Shown piece by piece: positions 1 to 7,124 of a stretch of 41,112 nt of DNA (the stretch's first letter is position 1; each line of letters begins with the position of its first letter). A program made the translations under genes and the position numbers. Origin of the DNA: JAMBLL01 sp964387145 (GTDB taxonomy: Bacteria; Actinomycetota; Acidimicrobiia; Spongiisociales; UBA5794). The DNA lies in assembly GCA_964387145.1 (NCBI GenBank), contig CAYLVM010000009.1, forward strand, positions 1 through 41,112. Direction: 5' to 3'. The notes below the pieces were generated by a model, which worked only from the letters and a program-made list of their open reading frames with translations, had not been told where the DNA came from and searched no databases.

Positions 1-57
1 GACAGACGACAGACGACAGACGACAGACGACAGACGACAGACGACAGACGACAGACG
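1..57. repeat. Tandem heptamer array (GACAGAC)8
   Basis: Eight perfect head-to-tail copies of the 7-bp unit GACAGAC plus one base run up to the first assembly gap, which probably exists because the array could not be assembled through. No open frame of interest is present. The same heptamer in degenerate form lies inverted at 22367-22387, and other heptamer families occur in other intergenic regions of this window. Confidence 0.9.
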
Positions 58-157
58 NNNNNNNNNNNNNNNNNNNNNNNNNNNNNNNNNNNNNNNNNNN
101 NNNNNNNNNNNNNNNNNNNNNNNNNNNNNNNNNNNNNNNNNNNNNNNNNNNNNNNNN
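58..157. other. Assembly gap of 100 N
   Basis: Exactly 100 N, a conventional scaffold gap of unknown true size. The left flank is the GACAGAC array. The right flank contains inverted GGTGAAC-type heptamers, so the missing piece is probably a longer mixed heptamer array. Confidence 0.95.
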
Positions 158-173
158 ACAGAGAATCGCAGAG

Positions 174-192
174 CGTTCACCGTTTACCGGAT
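174..192 (-). repeat. Inverted copy of a 19-bp intergenic repeat (GTTCACC-GTTTACC)
   Basis: Two consecutive heptamers, GTTCACC (175-181) and GTTTACC (182-188), with flanking bases form a 19-bp block. It is the exact reverse complement of 11827-11845 next to the tetR stop codon. It lies between the first gap and the PPOX gene. Confidence 0.75.
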
Positions 193-228
193 ACGCTGTA
201 GCACGGACACCCGACCCAGGAGAACCTC

Positions 229-618
229 ATGGAACTGTCAGACACCGTCAAAGGCCTGCTCGATCAGAAGGTCTACGTGCACCTCGCGACGATCATGCCC
301 GATGGATCCCCTCAGGTCTCGGTCGTCTGGGTCGCCAGGGATGGCGACAAGGTGCTCTTCTCCAGCGCACTCGGACGCGTCAAACCCAGGAACATCGAGC
401 TCGATCCCCGGGTCGCGCTGTCGTTCACTCCCCCTGACAAGCCGTACGAGAACACCGTCCTGCGAGGCCGTGTCACGAAGACGGCAACCGACGGAACGTG
501 GCTCATCGACCAACTCGCCAACAAGTACCTAGGGCACGAGAGCTACCAGTTCGCCACCCCCGGCGAGGTCAGGGTGAACTACGAGATCGAGATCGACGCT
601 GTGAGCCAGTGGGGATAG
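229..618 (+). CDS. PPOX-class (F420-dependent type) flavin/deazaflavin oxidoreductase
   Basis: A 129-residue protein of the split-barrel pyridoxamine-5'-phosphate-oxidase superfamily. It resembles the actinobacterial PPOX class F420-dependent enzymes (FDOR-B type). The N-terminal part (residues 15-60) has the family pattern of a strand ending in LATIMPDGSPQVSVVWV, followed by a segment with KPRNIELDPRVALSF; a second barrel half carries VLRGRVTKT. Length fits the family. The ATG at 229 has a good ribosome site (AGGAG, 218-222, 6 nt spacing). Its TAG stop directly abuts the ATG of the Fur-family gene, so the two are probably cotranscribed. The substrate cannot be read from sequence. The cofactor assignment (F420 rather than FMN or heme) rests on family resemblance and host type. 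Confidence 0.85.
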   Translation: MELSDTVKGLLDQKVYVHLATIMPDGSPQVSVVWVARDGDKVLFSSALGRVKPRNIELDPRVALSFTPPDKPYENTVLRGRVTKTATDGTWLIDQLANKYLGHESYQFATPGEVRVNYEIEIDAVSQWG

Positions 619-1050
619 ATGCACATCGGTTCTGACGATCTGATCGACCATCTCCGGGCGCAGGGTCTGCGGGTCACCGAGCCCCGACGCCTGGTCTGTG
701 AGGTCATCGCCAAGCGGCACGCCGATCACCTCACGGCAGCAGCCATCTACGACATCGTTCGATCCGGTACCGACGGGCGACTCGATCGAGCAACGGTGTA
801 TCGGACGCTCGATGCCCTCGAGACCGCCGGAGCGATCAGACACAGCCACATCGGTCACGGACCGACCGTCTACCACCTCGTAGAGACCGTCGAGCACCAG
901 CATCTTCTCTGTACGAAGTGCGGAAGAACGGTCGCGGTCGACCGCTCGGTGATCGGCGAGATGCTCGACGCGATCACGAAGGAAACCAGCTTCGTACCGG
1001 ATGTCGAGCACTTCGCTCTCGGTGGGCTCTGCAGCGACTGCATCGAGTAG
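619..1050 (+). CDS. nur: Fur-family metalloregulator, probable nickel-uptake regulator Nur
   Basis: A 143-residue Fur-superfamily repressor. The N-terminal winged helix (about 10-85) includes the recognition-helix signature ATVYRTLDALETAGAI (58-73). The C-terminal dimerisation domain has His93 and His95 and two Cys pairs, CTKC (98-101) and CSDC (138-141), of the structural-zinc type. The ATG follows the PPOX stop with no gap. The next gene downstream, 104 nt away, begins a CbiMNQO metal importer, and the intervening promoter carries a TTGC-N9-GCAA inverted repeat matching the reported Streptomyces Nur box shape. Assignment as Nur rather than Zur or Fur is inferred from this operator and the neighbour. 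Confidence 0.75.
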   Translation: MHIGSDDLIDHLRAQGLRVTEPRRLVCEVIAKRHADHLTAAAIYDIVRSGTDGRLDRATVYRTLDALETAGAIRHSHIGHGPTVYHLVETVEHQHLLCTKCGRTVAVDRSVIGEMLDAITKETSFVPDVEHFALGGLCSDCIE

Positions 1051-1094
1051 TACCGATAGATACTCGGCAACACGGTGTACGGGCCGGTGTCGTC

Positions 1095-1145
1095 TTGTCG
1101 CACCGAGCACGGTCGGGTATCCTTATTGCGAATCAGTCGCAACAA
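1095..1145 (+). promoter_or_regulatory. Promoter of the cbiMNQO operon with Nur-like operator
   Basis: A -35-like TTGTCG (1095-1100) and -10-like TATCCT (1118-1123) are 17 bp apart. Directly downstream, over the expected start site, lies a perfect inverted repeat TTGCGA (1126-1131), 5-nt spacer, TCGCAA (1137-1142). It extends imperfectly to TTaTTGCGA/TCGCAAcAA (1123-1145). Streptomyces Nur boxes are described as TTGCaa-N5-ttGCAA, the same half-sites and spacing. A repressor bound here would block initiation. Confidence 0.7.
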
Positions 1146-1154
1146 GGTAGGACC

Positions 1155-1835
1155 ATGCACATCCCCGATGGCTTCATCGGTATCGGAGCCTCTGCAGCGG
1201 CCGGAGCCGGCGCAGCAGGTGGGTTCGCATTCGCAGTTCGCCAGGCCAAGAAGTACCTGACGGATCGCCTGATCCCGCTCGCGGCACTCGTTGCAGCGTT
1301 CGTGTTTGCAGCCCAGATGGTCAACTACCCCGTGCTTCCCGGTGTCAGCGGTCACCTCATCGGAGGGGTCCTTGCTGCCGTACTCGTCGGTCCATCGGTC
1401 GGGTTCCTGGTCATGGCAATCGTTCTGATCGTCCAGGCCTTCCTGTTCGCGGACGGTGGTCTGTCCGCTCTCGGTTTGAACATCCTCAACATGGGGGGCG
1501 TCGCCGCCGTTGGCGGGTACTTCCTCTATCGCTCGATCTTCCGATTCACCAGTCGATCACCTCGCAGTGTCGCCGTCTCGGCCGGACTCGCCGCCTTCCT
1601 CTCCGTCCCGCTCGCCGCAGCCGCCTTCGGTGGTGAGTTCGCCGTCGCGGGAACGACATCTTCGATCAGTATCGACTCGATACTCCTCGCTCTCGTGGGG
1701 GTGCACGTGCTGATCGGCATCGGCGAGGGCATCCTCACCTTCCTCGTGGTGGGAGCCGTGACGCGAGCGAGGCCGGACCTCGTCTACGGCGCCCCCACCT
1801 ACACCGGGGACCGTACCGAGGAGTTCGTGCAGTGA
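1155..1835 (+). CDS. cbiM: CbiM/NikM substrate-binding membrane subunit of nickel/cobalt ECF transporter
   Basis: A 226-residue polytopic membrane protein beginning MHIPDGF. This is the diagnostic CbiM/NikM N-terminus, whose Met1-His2 amino end coordinates Ni2+ or Co2+. The ATG at 1155 is chosen because this motif must be N-terminal and a purine-rich AAGGTAGG site precedes it, although the frame is open further upstream. About six to seven hydrophobic segments follow, with the conserved PVLPGVSGHLIGG and LNILNMGG blocks. It forms the S component with CbiN and works with CbiQ and CbiO. The stop overlaps the cbiN start (GTGA). Nickel is favoured over cobalt by the Nur-type operator upstream. 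Confidence 0.93.
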   Translation: MHIPDGFIGIGASAAAGAGAAGGFAFAVRQAKKYLTDRLIPLAALVAAFVFAAQMVNYPVLPGVSGHLIGGVLAAVLVGPSVGFLVMAIVLIVQAFLFADGGLSALGLNILNMGGVAAVGGYFLYRSIFRFTSRSPRSVAVSAGLAAFLSVPLAAAAFGGEFAVAGTTSSISIDSILLALVGVHVLIGIGEGILTFLVVGAVTRARPDLVYGAPTYTGDRTEEFVQ

Positions 1836-2143
1836 CCCGGAACATGTGGCTCTCGATCGGGGCGATCGTGATCATCCTCGCCGTCGGTGTCGGGCTCAGC
1901 CAGATCGCCTCGAGTCAACCCGATGGCCTCGAACATGTGGCAGAGCAGCAGGGCTTTGCCGTAGCGGCCGGTGAGCACGTACTCCAGGATGCTCCTCTCG
2001 CTGGATATGGAGAGAACCTCGATGGCTCATCCGGGACTGCGACTGCGGTTTCTGCCCTCATCGGCATCGCTGCAACCGCAGGACTCGGCTTCGTCGTCTT
2101 CCGTATCGCAAGGAAGAAACCCGATACGCATTCGACCGCCTGA
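1832..2143 (+). CDS. cbiN: CbiN-like PDGLE-domain subunit of the nickel/cobalt transporter
   Basis: A 103-residue protein with two transmembrane helices (about 5-25 and 70-91) separated by an extracytoplasmic loop with PDGLE (30-34) and PLAGYG (55-60). These are the signatures of the PDGLE domain that replaces or equals CbiN in many CbiMNQO systems, where it supports metal insertion into CbiM. GTG start at 1832 overlaps the cbiM stop by 4 nt, implying translational coupling. The following cbiQ begins 2 nt after its stop. Confidence 0.88.
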   Translation: MTRNMWLSIGAIVIILAVGVGLSQIASSQPDGLEHVAEQQGFAVAAGEHVLQDAPLAGYGENLDGSSGTATAVSALIGIAATAGLGFVVFRIARKKPDTHSTA

Positions 2144-2145
2144 CC

Positions 2146-2910
2146 GTGTCCGGTGGACACGCGCACGCTCTGTACCTCCACGGAGACACCGCTGTGCACC
2201 GCGCTGCACCACAGGTCAAGATCGCAGCGGCGTTCGGTCTCGTACTTGCGATCGTGGCCACGCCCCGTGAAGCTATCTGGGCCTTCATCGCATACGCAGC
2301 CCTGATCATCACTGTCGCGGCCATCGCAGGAATCACACCCGCTTTCGCAGCCCGAAGGCTCCTCGTTGAGGTTCCGTTCCTGTTCGTCGCCCTCTTCCTG
2401 CCACTCCTCGGGGGAGGCGATACCGTCACCGTTGTAGGCATCGAGCTGTCGATCGCAGGCTTGTGGGATGCCTGGAACATCCTTGCAAAGGCGACCCTCG
2501 GGCTGAGCGTCGCGATCGTGCTCGGTGCCACGACACAGGTGACTCAGCTCCTCTCAGGACTCGATGGGTTGCGTATTCCGACGATCGTCACGGCGATCGC
2601 CGGGTTCATGGTCCGCTACATCGATGTCATCGCCGACGATTGGTCGAGGATGCGCGTTGCGATGGCATCTCGTGGTCACGATCCACGATGGATCACCCAG
2701 TTGGGGCCGTACGCTCGGATGATCGGTGTCATGTTCGTACGGACCTACGAGCGTGGCGAACGCGTCTACCTGGCGATGGCTGCTCGTGGATACTCCGGTT
2801 CCATGCCCCTTTCGCTCCAGCCGTCGACACCCGCGGTCCAGTGGGTCGGTGTGGCGACGATGCTCACTCTGGTCTGGTTGGTCACAGCGACCGCGTGGAT
2901 GATCCGATGA
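2146..2910 (+). CDS. cbiQ: CbiQ energy-coupling transmembrane subunit (EcfT)
   Basis: A 254-residue EcfT-family protein with N-terminal hydrophobic segments, a long cytoplasmic coupling region, and a C-terminal helix. The two coupling motifs MASRG (173-177) and MAARG (211-215) are the canonical Ala-Arg-Gly signatures that dock onto the ATPases. GTG start 2 nt after cbiN; its TGA overlaps the ATG of cbiO (ATGA). It joins the CbiO dimer to CbiM/CbiN in the cytoplasmic membrane. Confidence 0.92.
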   Translation: MSGGHAHALYLHGDTAVHRAAPQVKIAAAFGLVLAIVATPREAIWAFIAYAALIITVAAIAGITPAFAARRLLVEVPFLFVALFLPLLGGGDTVTVVGIELSIAGLWDAWNILAKATLGLSVAIVLGATTQVTQLLSGLDGLRIPTIVTAIAGFMVRYIDVIADDWSRMRVAMASRGHDPRWITQLGPYARMIGVMFVRTYERGERVYLAMAARGYSGSMPLSLQPSTPAVQWVGVATMLTLVWLVTATAWMIR

Positions 2911-3638
2911 GCGAACCCGTCATCACCGTCGACGAACTCTCCTTCACCTACCCGGACGGAACACCTGCGCTCCGCAACGTGTCTCTCCACATCCATCCGG
3001 GGGAGAGGATCGCCTTGCTCGGACCCAACGGTGCGGGAAAGTCGACGCTCGTGCTCCACATGAACGGGATCCACCTTCCCCAGCAGGGCTCGGTCACGGT
3101 CTCGGGCATCCTGCTCGACAAGCGTTCCGTCATGGAGATCAGACGACGGGTGGGTGTGGTGTTCCAGGACCCCGATGACCAACTCTTCATGACGACCGTG
3201 ATCGAGGACGTGGGGTTCGGACCGAGGAACCTCGGGATGGAGGGAGAAGAACTCGACCGTCGTGTTGCCGAGTCGCTCGCTGCGGTCGATGTCTCGGACC
3301 TCGCAGACCGCCCTCCGAACCACCTGTCGTTCGGCCAGAAGCGGCGAGTGGCCATCGCCGGTGTGCTCGCTATGCGACCCGACATCATCGTGCTGGATGA
3401 GCCGACTGCCAACCTCGATCCTGCATCGCGGCGTGAACTGACACAGATCCTCCACCAGCTCGACATCACCCAACTCATCGTCACCCACGACCTTCTGTAC
3501 GCGCTCGAGGTGTGCGACCGCTCAGTGATACTCGATCGTGGTGAGATCGTTGCAGATGGGGCCACACTCGAGATTCTCAAGGACACCGACCTCCTCGAGA
3601 GTCATCGCCTCGCCCTCCCCTACGGAGTGACTCTCTGA
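2907..3638 (+). CDS. cbiO: CbiO ATP-binding subunit of nickel/cobalt ECF transporter
   Basis: A 243-residue ABC ATPase. Walker A is GPNGAGKST (39-47), the Q-loop is VFQDPDDQLF (Gln87), the signature is LSFGQ (140-144), Walker B is IIVLDEP with Glu165, and the switch His is His194. The FQDPDDQLF block is typical of ECF/CbiO ATPases. The ATG at 2907 is within ATGA overlapping cbiQ; an upstream open extension of the frame lies inside cbiQ and is not used. It closes the operon and ends 35 nt from the convergent rsgA. No obvious terminator hairpin was seen in that 35-nt gap. Confidence 0.93.
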   Translation: MSEPVITVDELSFTYPDGTPALRNVSLHIHPGERIALLGPNGAGKSTLVLHMNGIHLPQQGSVTVSGILLDKRSVMEIRRRVGVVFQDPDDQLFMTTVIEDVGFGPRNLGMEGEELDRRVAESLAAVDVSDLADRPPNHLSFGQKRRVAIAGVLAMRPDIIVLDEPTANLDPASRRELTQILHQLDITQLIVTHDLLYALEVCDRSVILDRGEIVADGATLEILKDTDLLESHRLALPYGVTL

Positions 3639-3673
3639 GCCGACGACGCCATCGGATACATCGGGTCCAACAA

Positions 3674-4696
3674 CTAGAGACCGCCACCGTCGCGCTGGTC
3701 TCGTGCCCGCTGCGCGGCCGACGCCTCACGTCTGATATCTGCCTGGCGGGATCGTTGCCGGGACCGCTCAGCGGCCTCCTGCTGTTCTGCGACGAAATGG
3801 AGGAATGCGCGCCATCGGTCCTCGGACAGTGAGCCTTCCTCCATGGCCGCTCTCACCGCACAACCGGGCTCGGTTCGGTGAGAGCAGTCCCGGAACCGGC
3901 ACGCAAGCGCCAGCTCTTCGACATCCGAGAAGAGAGCCTCGACCCCCTCACCGTCTGGATGGAGTCCGAGTGCCCGGATGCCAGGGTTGTCGATCACCAG
4001 GCCGCCGCTGGGAAGCCGATGCAGCTCTCGATGCGTGGTCGTGTGCCTGCCCTTCGAATCCTTCGTACGGACGTCACCGATCCACGCGACCTCGTCCTGC
4101 ATCAGAGCGTTGACGAGAGACGACTTGCCTGCCCCCGATTCACCGAGAAAGGTCCCGGTCCGGCCCGCGAGCAGATCCGCGATCCTCCCGACACCTTCTC
4201 CAGTCTCGACGCTCGCCGGTACGACCTCGACACCCGGCACCCACGGCTCGATGGTGGAGCGCAACTCCCCGGGATCGTCTGTCAGATCGATCTTGGAGAG
4301 GATGACCACCGGTGTCGCTCCGATATCGCCGGCGAAGGCGACGAACCGCATCACCTTGCGCTGCCGCAGAGGTCGATCGGCACCGAACATGACGAGTACC
4401 AGATCGATGTTGGCTCCGATCACCTGGGTCCCGTACTCGCCGGTATCGCGAACCAGGGATGTGTCGCGCTCGAGGACCGCTGTGACGGTTTCGTTCTCGA
4501 TGAGTACCCAGTCGCCAACGGCAAGGGACATCGACCTCGGGAACGTCACGTGCTCGACCGATGTGCCGGTCGCGACGAGTACCTTCACCGCGTCGTGGCG
4601 CACCACCCGCGCCGGCTCACCGTCGACGCCCAGAGCGCGGCACTTCGCCTCCCAGTGTTCGTTCCAGCCGAGTGTGGCGAGGTCGGGGTGCGTCAC
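3674..4696 (-). CDS. rsgA: Ribosome small-subunit-dependent GTPase RsgA
   Basis: A 340-residue circularly permuted GTPase acting in late 30S maturation. Order of elements: N-terminal OB-like domain (about 25-80); G4-type SKID (134-137); G1 GESGAGKS (185-192); G3 DNPG (236-239); then a zinc motif formed by Cys266, Cys271, His273 and Cys279. The G4-G1-G3 order is the hallmark of RsgA. The start is GTG at 4696, with a -10-like TACAGA 8 nt upstream and no clear Shine-Dalgarno, so the message may be leaderless. The C-terminus is rich in Arg/Gln, typical of the family. Convergent with cbiO. Confidence 0.95.
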   Translation of the reverse strand: MTHPDLATLGWNEHWEAKCRALGVDGEPARVVRHDAVKVLVATGTSVEHVTFPRSMSLAVGDWVLIENETVTAVLERDTSLVRDTGEYGTQVIGANIDLVLVMFGADRPLRQRKVMRFVAFAGDIGATPVVILSKIDLTDDPGELRSTIEPWVPGVEVVPASVETGEGVGRIADLLAGRTGTFLGESGAGKSSLVNALMQDEVAWIGDVRTKDSKGRHTTTHRELHRLPSGGLVIDNPGIRALGLHPDGEGVEALFSDVEELALACRFRDCSHRTEPGCAVRAAMEEGSLSEDRWRAFLHFVAEQQEAAERSRQRSRQADIRREASAAQRARDQRDGGGL

Positions 4697-4749
4697 GGTG
4701 CCGATCTGTAGCGGTCGGTGGCAGCGTACCGGAGGATCGGTGCAGGCTC

Positions 4750-5901
4750 CTAACCGAGAGCCCGATCGAGATCGGATATGAGATCGTCGACGTGCTCGAT
4801 GCCGACCGAGAGTCGAATGAGCTCGGCGGGGACCTCGAGGTCGGTTCCTTCGACGGATGTGTGGGTCATCGATGCGGGTATCTCGATGAGGGATTCCACC
4901 CCTCCGAGACTCTCTGCAAGAAAGAAGAGGCGGGTGCGGGTGACGACGGCGTTGGCTGCTTCGACCCCTCCAACCGGGAGGAACGAGACCATCCCGCCGA
5001 ACCCCGACATCTGGCGTGACGCCACCTCATGTCCTGGATGCGATGCGAGGCCGGGATACCACACGGTCGCGACCCTTGCGTCGTCTTGGAGGAAGCGGGC
5101 GATCATCGCCGCGTTCTGTGCATGACGTTCCATGCGTATAGCAAGTGTCTTGATGCCGCGAAGGAAGAGGTACGCGTCGAATGGTCCGGGTACCGGCCCG
5201 ACGGCGTTCTGGAGGAACTTCAGACGGTCGTAGATCTCCGCGTTCCCCGTCACGAGTGCACCGCCGACGGCGTCGGAGTGACCACCGAGGTACTTCGTGC
5301 TCGAGTGCAAGACAACGTCGGCACCGAGCTCGAGAGGTTGCTGGAAGTACGGTGTGGCAAAGGTGTTGTCGACGACCACCATCGTTCCTGTGGACTTCGC
5401 GAGGTCGACCACCCCTTCGATGTCGACGATCCGCAGCAGTGGATTCGTCGGCGTCTCGACCCATATCAGCTTCGTTTCGGCTCGCACCGCTCCGCGCAGC
5501 TCTTCGATGTTCGTCAGGTCCACGGCCGTCCACTCGATGCCGTGCCCCGACAGGACCTGGGCGAAGAGACGGAATGTCCCGCCGTAGACGTCGTTGGACA
5601 GCACGATGTGATCGCCCGGGGCGAGCATGTGGCCGAAGAGGCTCGTTGCTGCAAGCCCGGAGGACGTCGCGATGCATCCACCACCAGCCTCGGGAGACAC
5701 GCCTTCGAGCGCGGCGAGCTGTGTCTGGAGTGCGGTCCTTGTTGGGTTGTCCGTGCGGGAGTACTCATACCCCTTGTGCTGTCCCGGTGCATCCTGTACA
5801 TACGTCGATGTCGCGTAGATCGGTACGACGGCAGCACCCGTCGTCGGATCGGGATCCTGGCCTGCATGGATCGCGATCGTTTCGAACCTGTCCTCAGTCA
5901 C
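4750..5901 (-). CDS. metB: Cystathionine gamma-synthase/gamma-lyase (Cys/Met PLP enzyme)
   Basis: A 383-residue fold-type I PLP enzyme of the Cys/Met metabolism family. The Schiff-base lysine is Lys203 in HSSTKYLGGHSD. Other marks are YSRTDNPTR near the N-terminus, SSGLAA, and the closing SVGIEHVDDLI. The start is GTG at 5901, chosen for its strong GGGAGG site 5 nt upstream; an in-frame TTG ten codons earlier has none. Synthase versus lyase cannot be told from sequence. Proximity to cbs suggests homocysteine-to-cysteine transsulfuration. The order cbs, one gene, metB resembles Mycobacterium tuberculosis Rv1077-Rv1079. Confidence 0.9.
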   Translation of the reverse strand: MTEDRFETIAIHAGQDPDPTTGAAVVPIYATSTYVQDAPGQHKGYEYSRTDNPTRTALQTQLAALEGVSPEAGGGCIATSSGLAATSLFGHMLAPGDHIVLSNDVYGGTFRLFAQVLSGHGIEWTAVDLTNIEELRGAVRAETKLIWVETPTNPLLRIVDIEGVVDLAKSTGTMVVVDNTFATPYFQQPLELGADVVLHSSTKYLGGHSDAVGGALVTGNAEIYDRLKFLQNAVGPVPGPFDAYLFLRGIKTLAIRMERHAQNAAMIARFLQDDARVATVWYPGLASHPGHEVASRQMSGFGGMVSFLPVGGVEAANAVVTRTRLFFLAESLGGVESLIEIPASMTHTSVEGTDLEVPAELIRLSVGIEHVDDLISDLDRALG

Positions 5902-5991
5902 GCCGACCTCCCGTGTCCCGTGGTTGCGCAACGCCGAGCCATCGGTGACGTGGCGCTCCGCGAGAACGGATTGTACGGGTTGTGGGTCATG

Positions 5992-6849
5992 TCAGCCGCC
6001 GACGGGAGCAAAGGCGCGAACCTCGATGGCCCCGGTGTTCCCACCGGTCGATGCAACGACGTTGAAACGCAGAACCTGGCCGGTGAACACCGCCTCGGCG
6101 AACCGGTTGTCCATGGGGTCGCCTGCGGTGAACGGCCCGAAGGTCTCTCCACCGTCGACGGTCACCGTGTACTCGGTCGTTGTTGCCGTGCCGTCGCTCA
6201 TCGTTCTCGTGATGAACTCGACGCCGACGACGTCCTGTGCCGACCCGAGATCGATCTCGACGAACGCATCGTCGCCGTTGCCCGCCGTGGCCCACTCGGT
6301 CGCCATGTCACCATCAATGGCGTTCTCACCGGACCACGATGGAGAGAACATCGAGCTGACGTCTGTGACCGTCGCACCCTCGGCGAGGTTCGATCCATGG
6401 TCGGCCATACCGCCATCATCACCGCCCATGGCGTCGTCTCCACCGGTGGCGGCCTCGGGGAGTGTGAATGTCGACAGTTCGCTCTGGAAGAGTGTCCCGT
6501 CGGGCGTTGCACCCTGGACCCTGAAGCTGTAGCTCTTGCCCGGCTCGGCACCCACGAGGATGACCTCGTGCTTCTGGTGGCCGCCGCCGGCCATGTCGAG
6601 GTCGGTGTTGAGGAACCCGAGGTTCTCGTCCTCACCCCAGGCGATCGAACATGCTGCTTCGACGTCGGTGGTGACGGTCATCTTGGCGACACCGTTCTCG
6701 TCGACCGTGAAGTCGAAGTCGCTCGCTGCGATCTCCGAGAAGTCACGGACCTCACTGTCGTTCCCTGCGCTCGAGCATGCGGCTGCCACGAGTACAAGCG
6801 CTGCGAACAGGGACAAGAGCGCGAGCCTACGTTGTTTGGGGTGGGACAT
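5992..6849 (-). CDS. Lipoprotein with Fn3-like and F5/8 type C (discoidin) domains
   Basis: A 285-residue secreted lipoprotein. The signal is positively charged (residues 1-9), then hydrophobic, with a lipobox ending at Cys25 (VAAAC). Residues about 45-130 look like a fibronectin-III or PapD-like beta-sandwich (PGKSYSFRVQGATPDGTLF). A Gly/Asp/Met-rich linker (about 132-148) precedes a galactose-binding/discoidin domain (about 150-285) with IDGDMATEWAT and VEIDLGSAQDVVGVEF. The ATG at 6849 is preceded by AGGAG at 10 nt; a much longer upstream frame runs through intergenic repeats and is rejected. Probable role is surface binding of a carbohydrate or other ligand; no enzyme domain was seen. It sits between cbs and metB. 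Confidence 0.8.
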   Translation of the reverse strand: MSHPKQRRLALLSLFAALVLVAAACSSAGNDSEVRDFSEIAASDFDFTVDENGVAKMTVTTDVEAACSIAWGEDENLGFLNTDLDMAGGGHQKHEVILVGAEPGKSYSFRVQGATPDGTLFQSELSTFTLPEAATGGDDAMGGDDGGMADHGSNLAEGATVTDVSSMFSPSWSGENAIDGDMATEWATAGNGDDAFVEIDLGSAQDVVGVEFITRTMSDGTATTTEYTVTVDGGETFGPFTAGDPMDNRFAEAVFTGQVLRFNVVASTGGNTGAIEVRAFAPVGG

Positions 6850-6960
6850 GTTGGGGGATCTCCTGGTCGGTTGCCTGTACGACGCGTTCCGACCACGGAA
6901 GGTCACACCATCAGCCCTACACCGTCGCACTCCCGACAAAGTTCCCCAGCCCTCCCCATT

Positions 6961-7111
6961 CTGTGGGCCCCCTGCGGCATATATCGGACGAGCAACCCTG
7001 GGTATGGGGCCACGCACCGACATCGTCTTTCTGTGGGCCCCCTGCGGCACATACCGGTTCCACAACCCAGGGTTAGCTGCGGCATATAGCGGGTCCACAA
7101 CCCTGGGTATG
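6961..7111. repeat. Three copies of a 46-bp intergenic repeat
   Basis: Copy 1 is 6961-7006, copy 2 is 7031-7076 and copy 3 is 7077-7111, the last lacking the first 11 bases. Shared core elements are CTGTGGGCCCCCTGCGGCAY, then ATA, then a CAACCCWGGGTT-like palindrome. Copies 1 and 2 start 70 bp apart; copies 2 and 3 abut. They fill most of the 275-nt space between cbs and the lipoprotein. No coding capacity is apparent. Confidence 0.85.
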
Positions 7112-7124
7112 CGGTTGGGGGGGG

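Noticed and set aside
1..57. CRISPR-like array at the left end
   Set aside because: The units are contiguous 7-mers without spacers, far too short for CRISPR repeats, and no cas gene is present.
1051..1154. Cobalamin or NiCo riboswitch upstream of cbiM
   Set aside because: The leader after the -10 is only about 25 nt, too short for such a riboswitch; a protein operator explains the symmetry.
918..1154. N-terminal extension of CbiM from GTG 918
   Set aside because: It overlaps the Fur-family gene, has no homology-like features, and would bury the required N-terminal MHIPDGF.
5029..7089. Very long plus-strand open frame (686 codons) across metB and the lipoprotein
   Set aside because: It is a shadow of two well-supported minus-strand genes, crosses intergenic repeats, and has no recognisable motif; long antisense frames are expected at this GC content.
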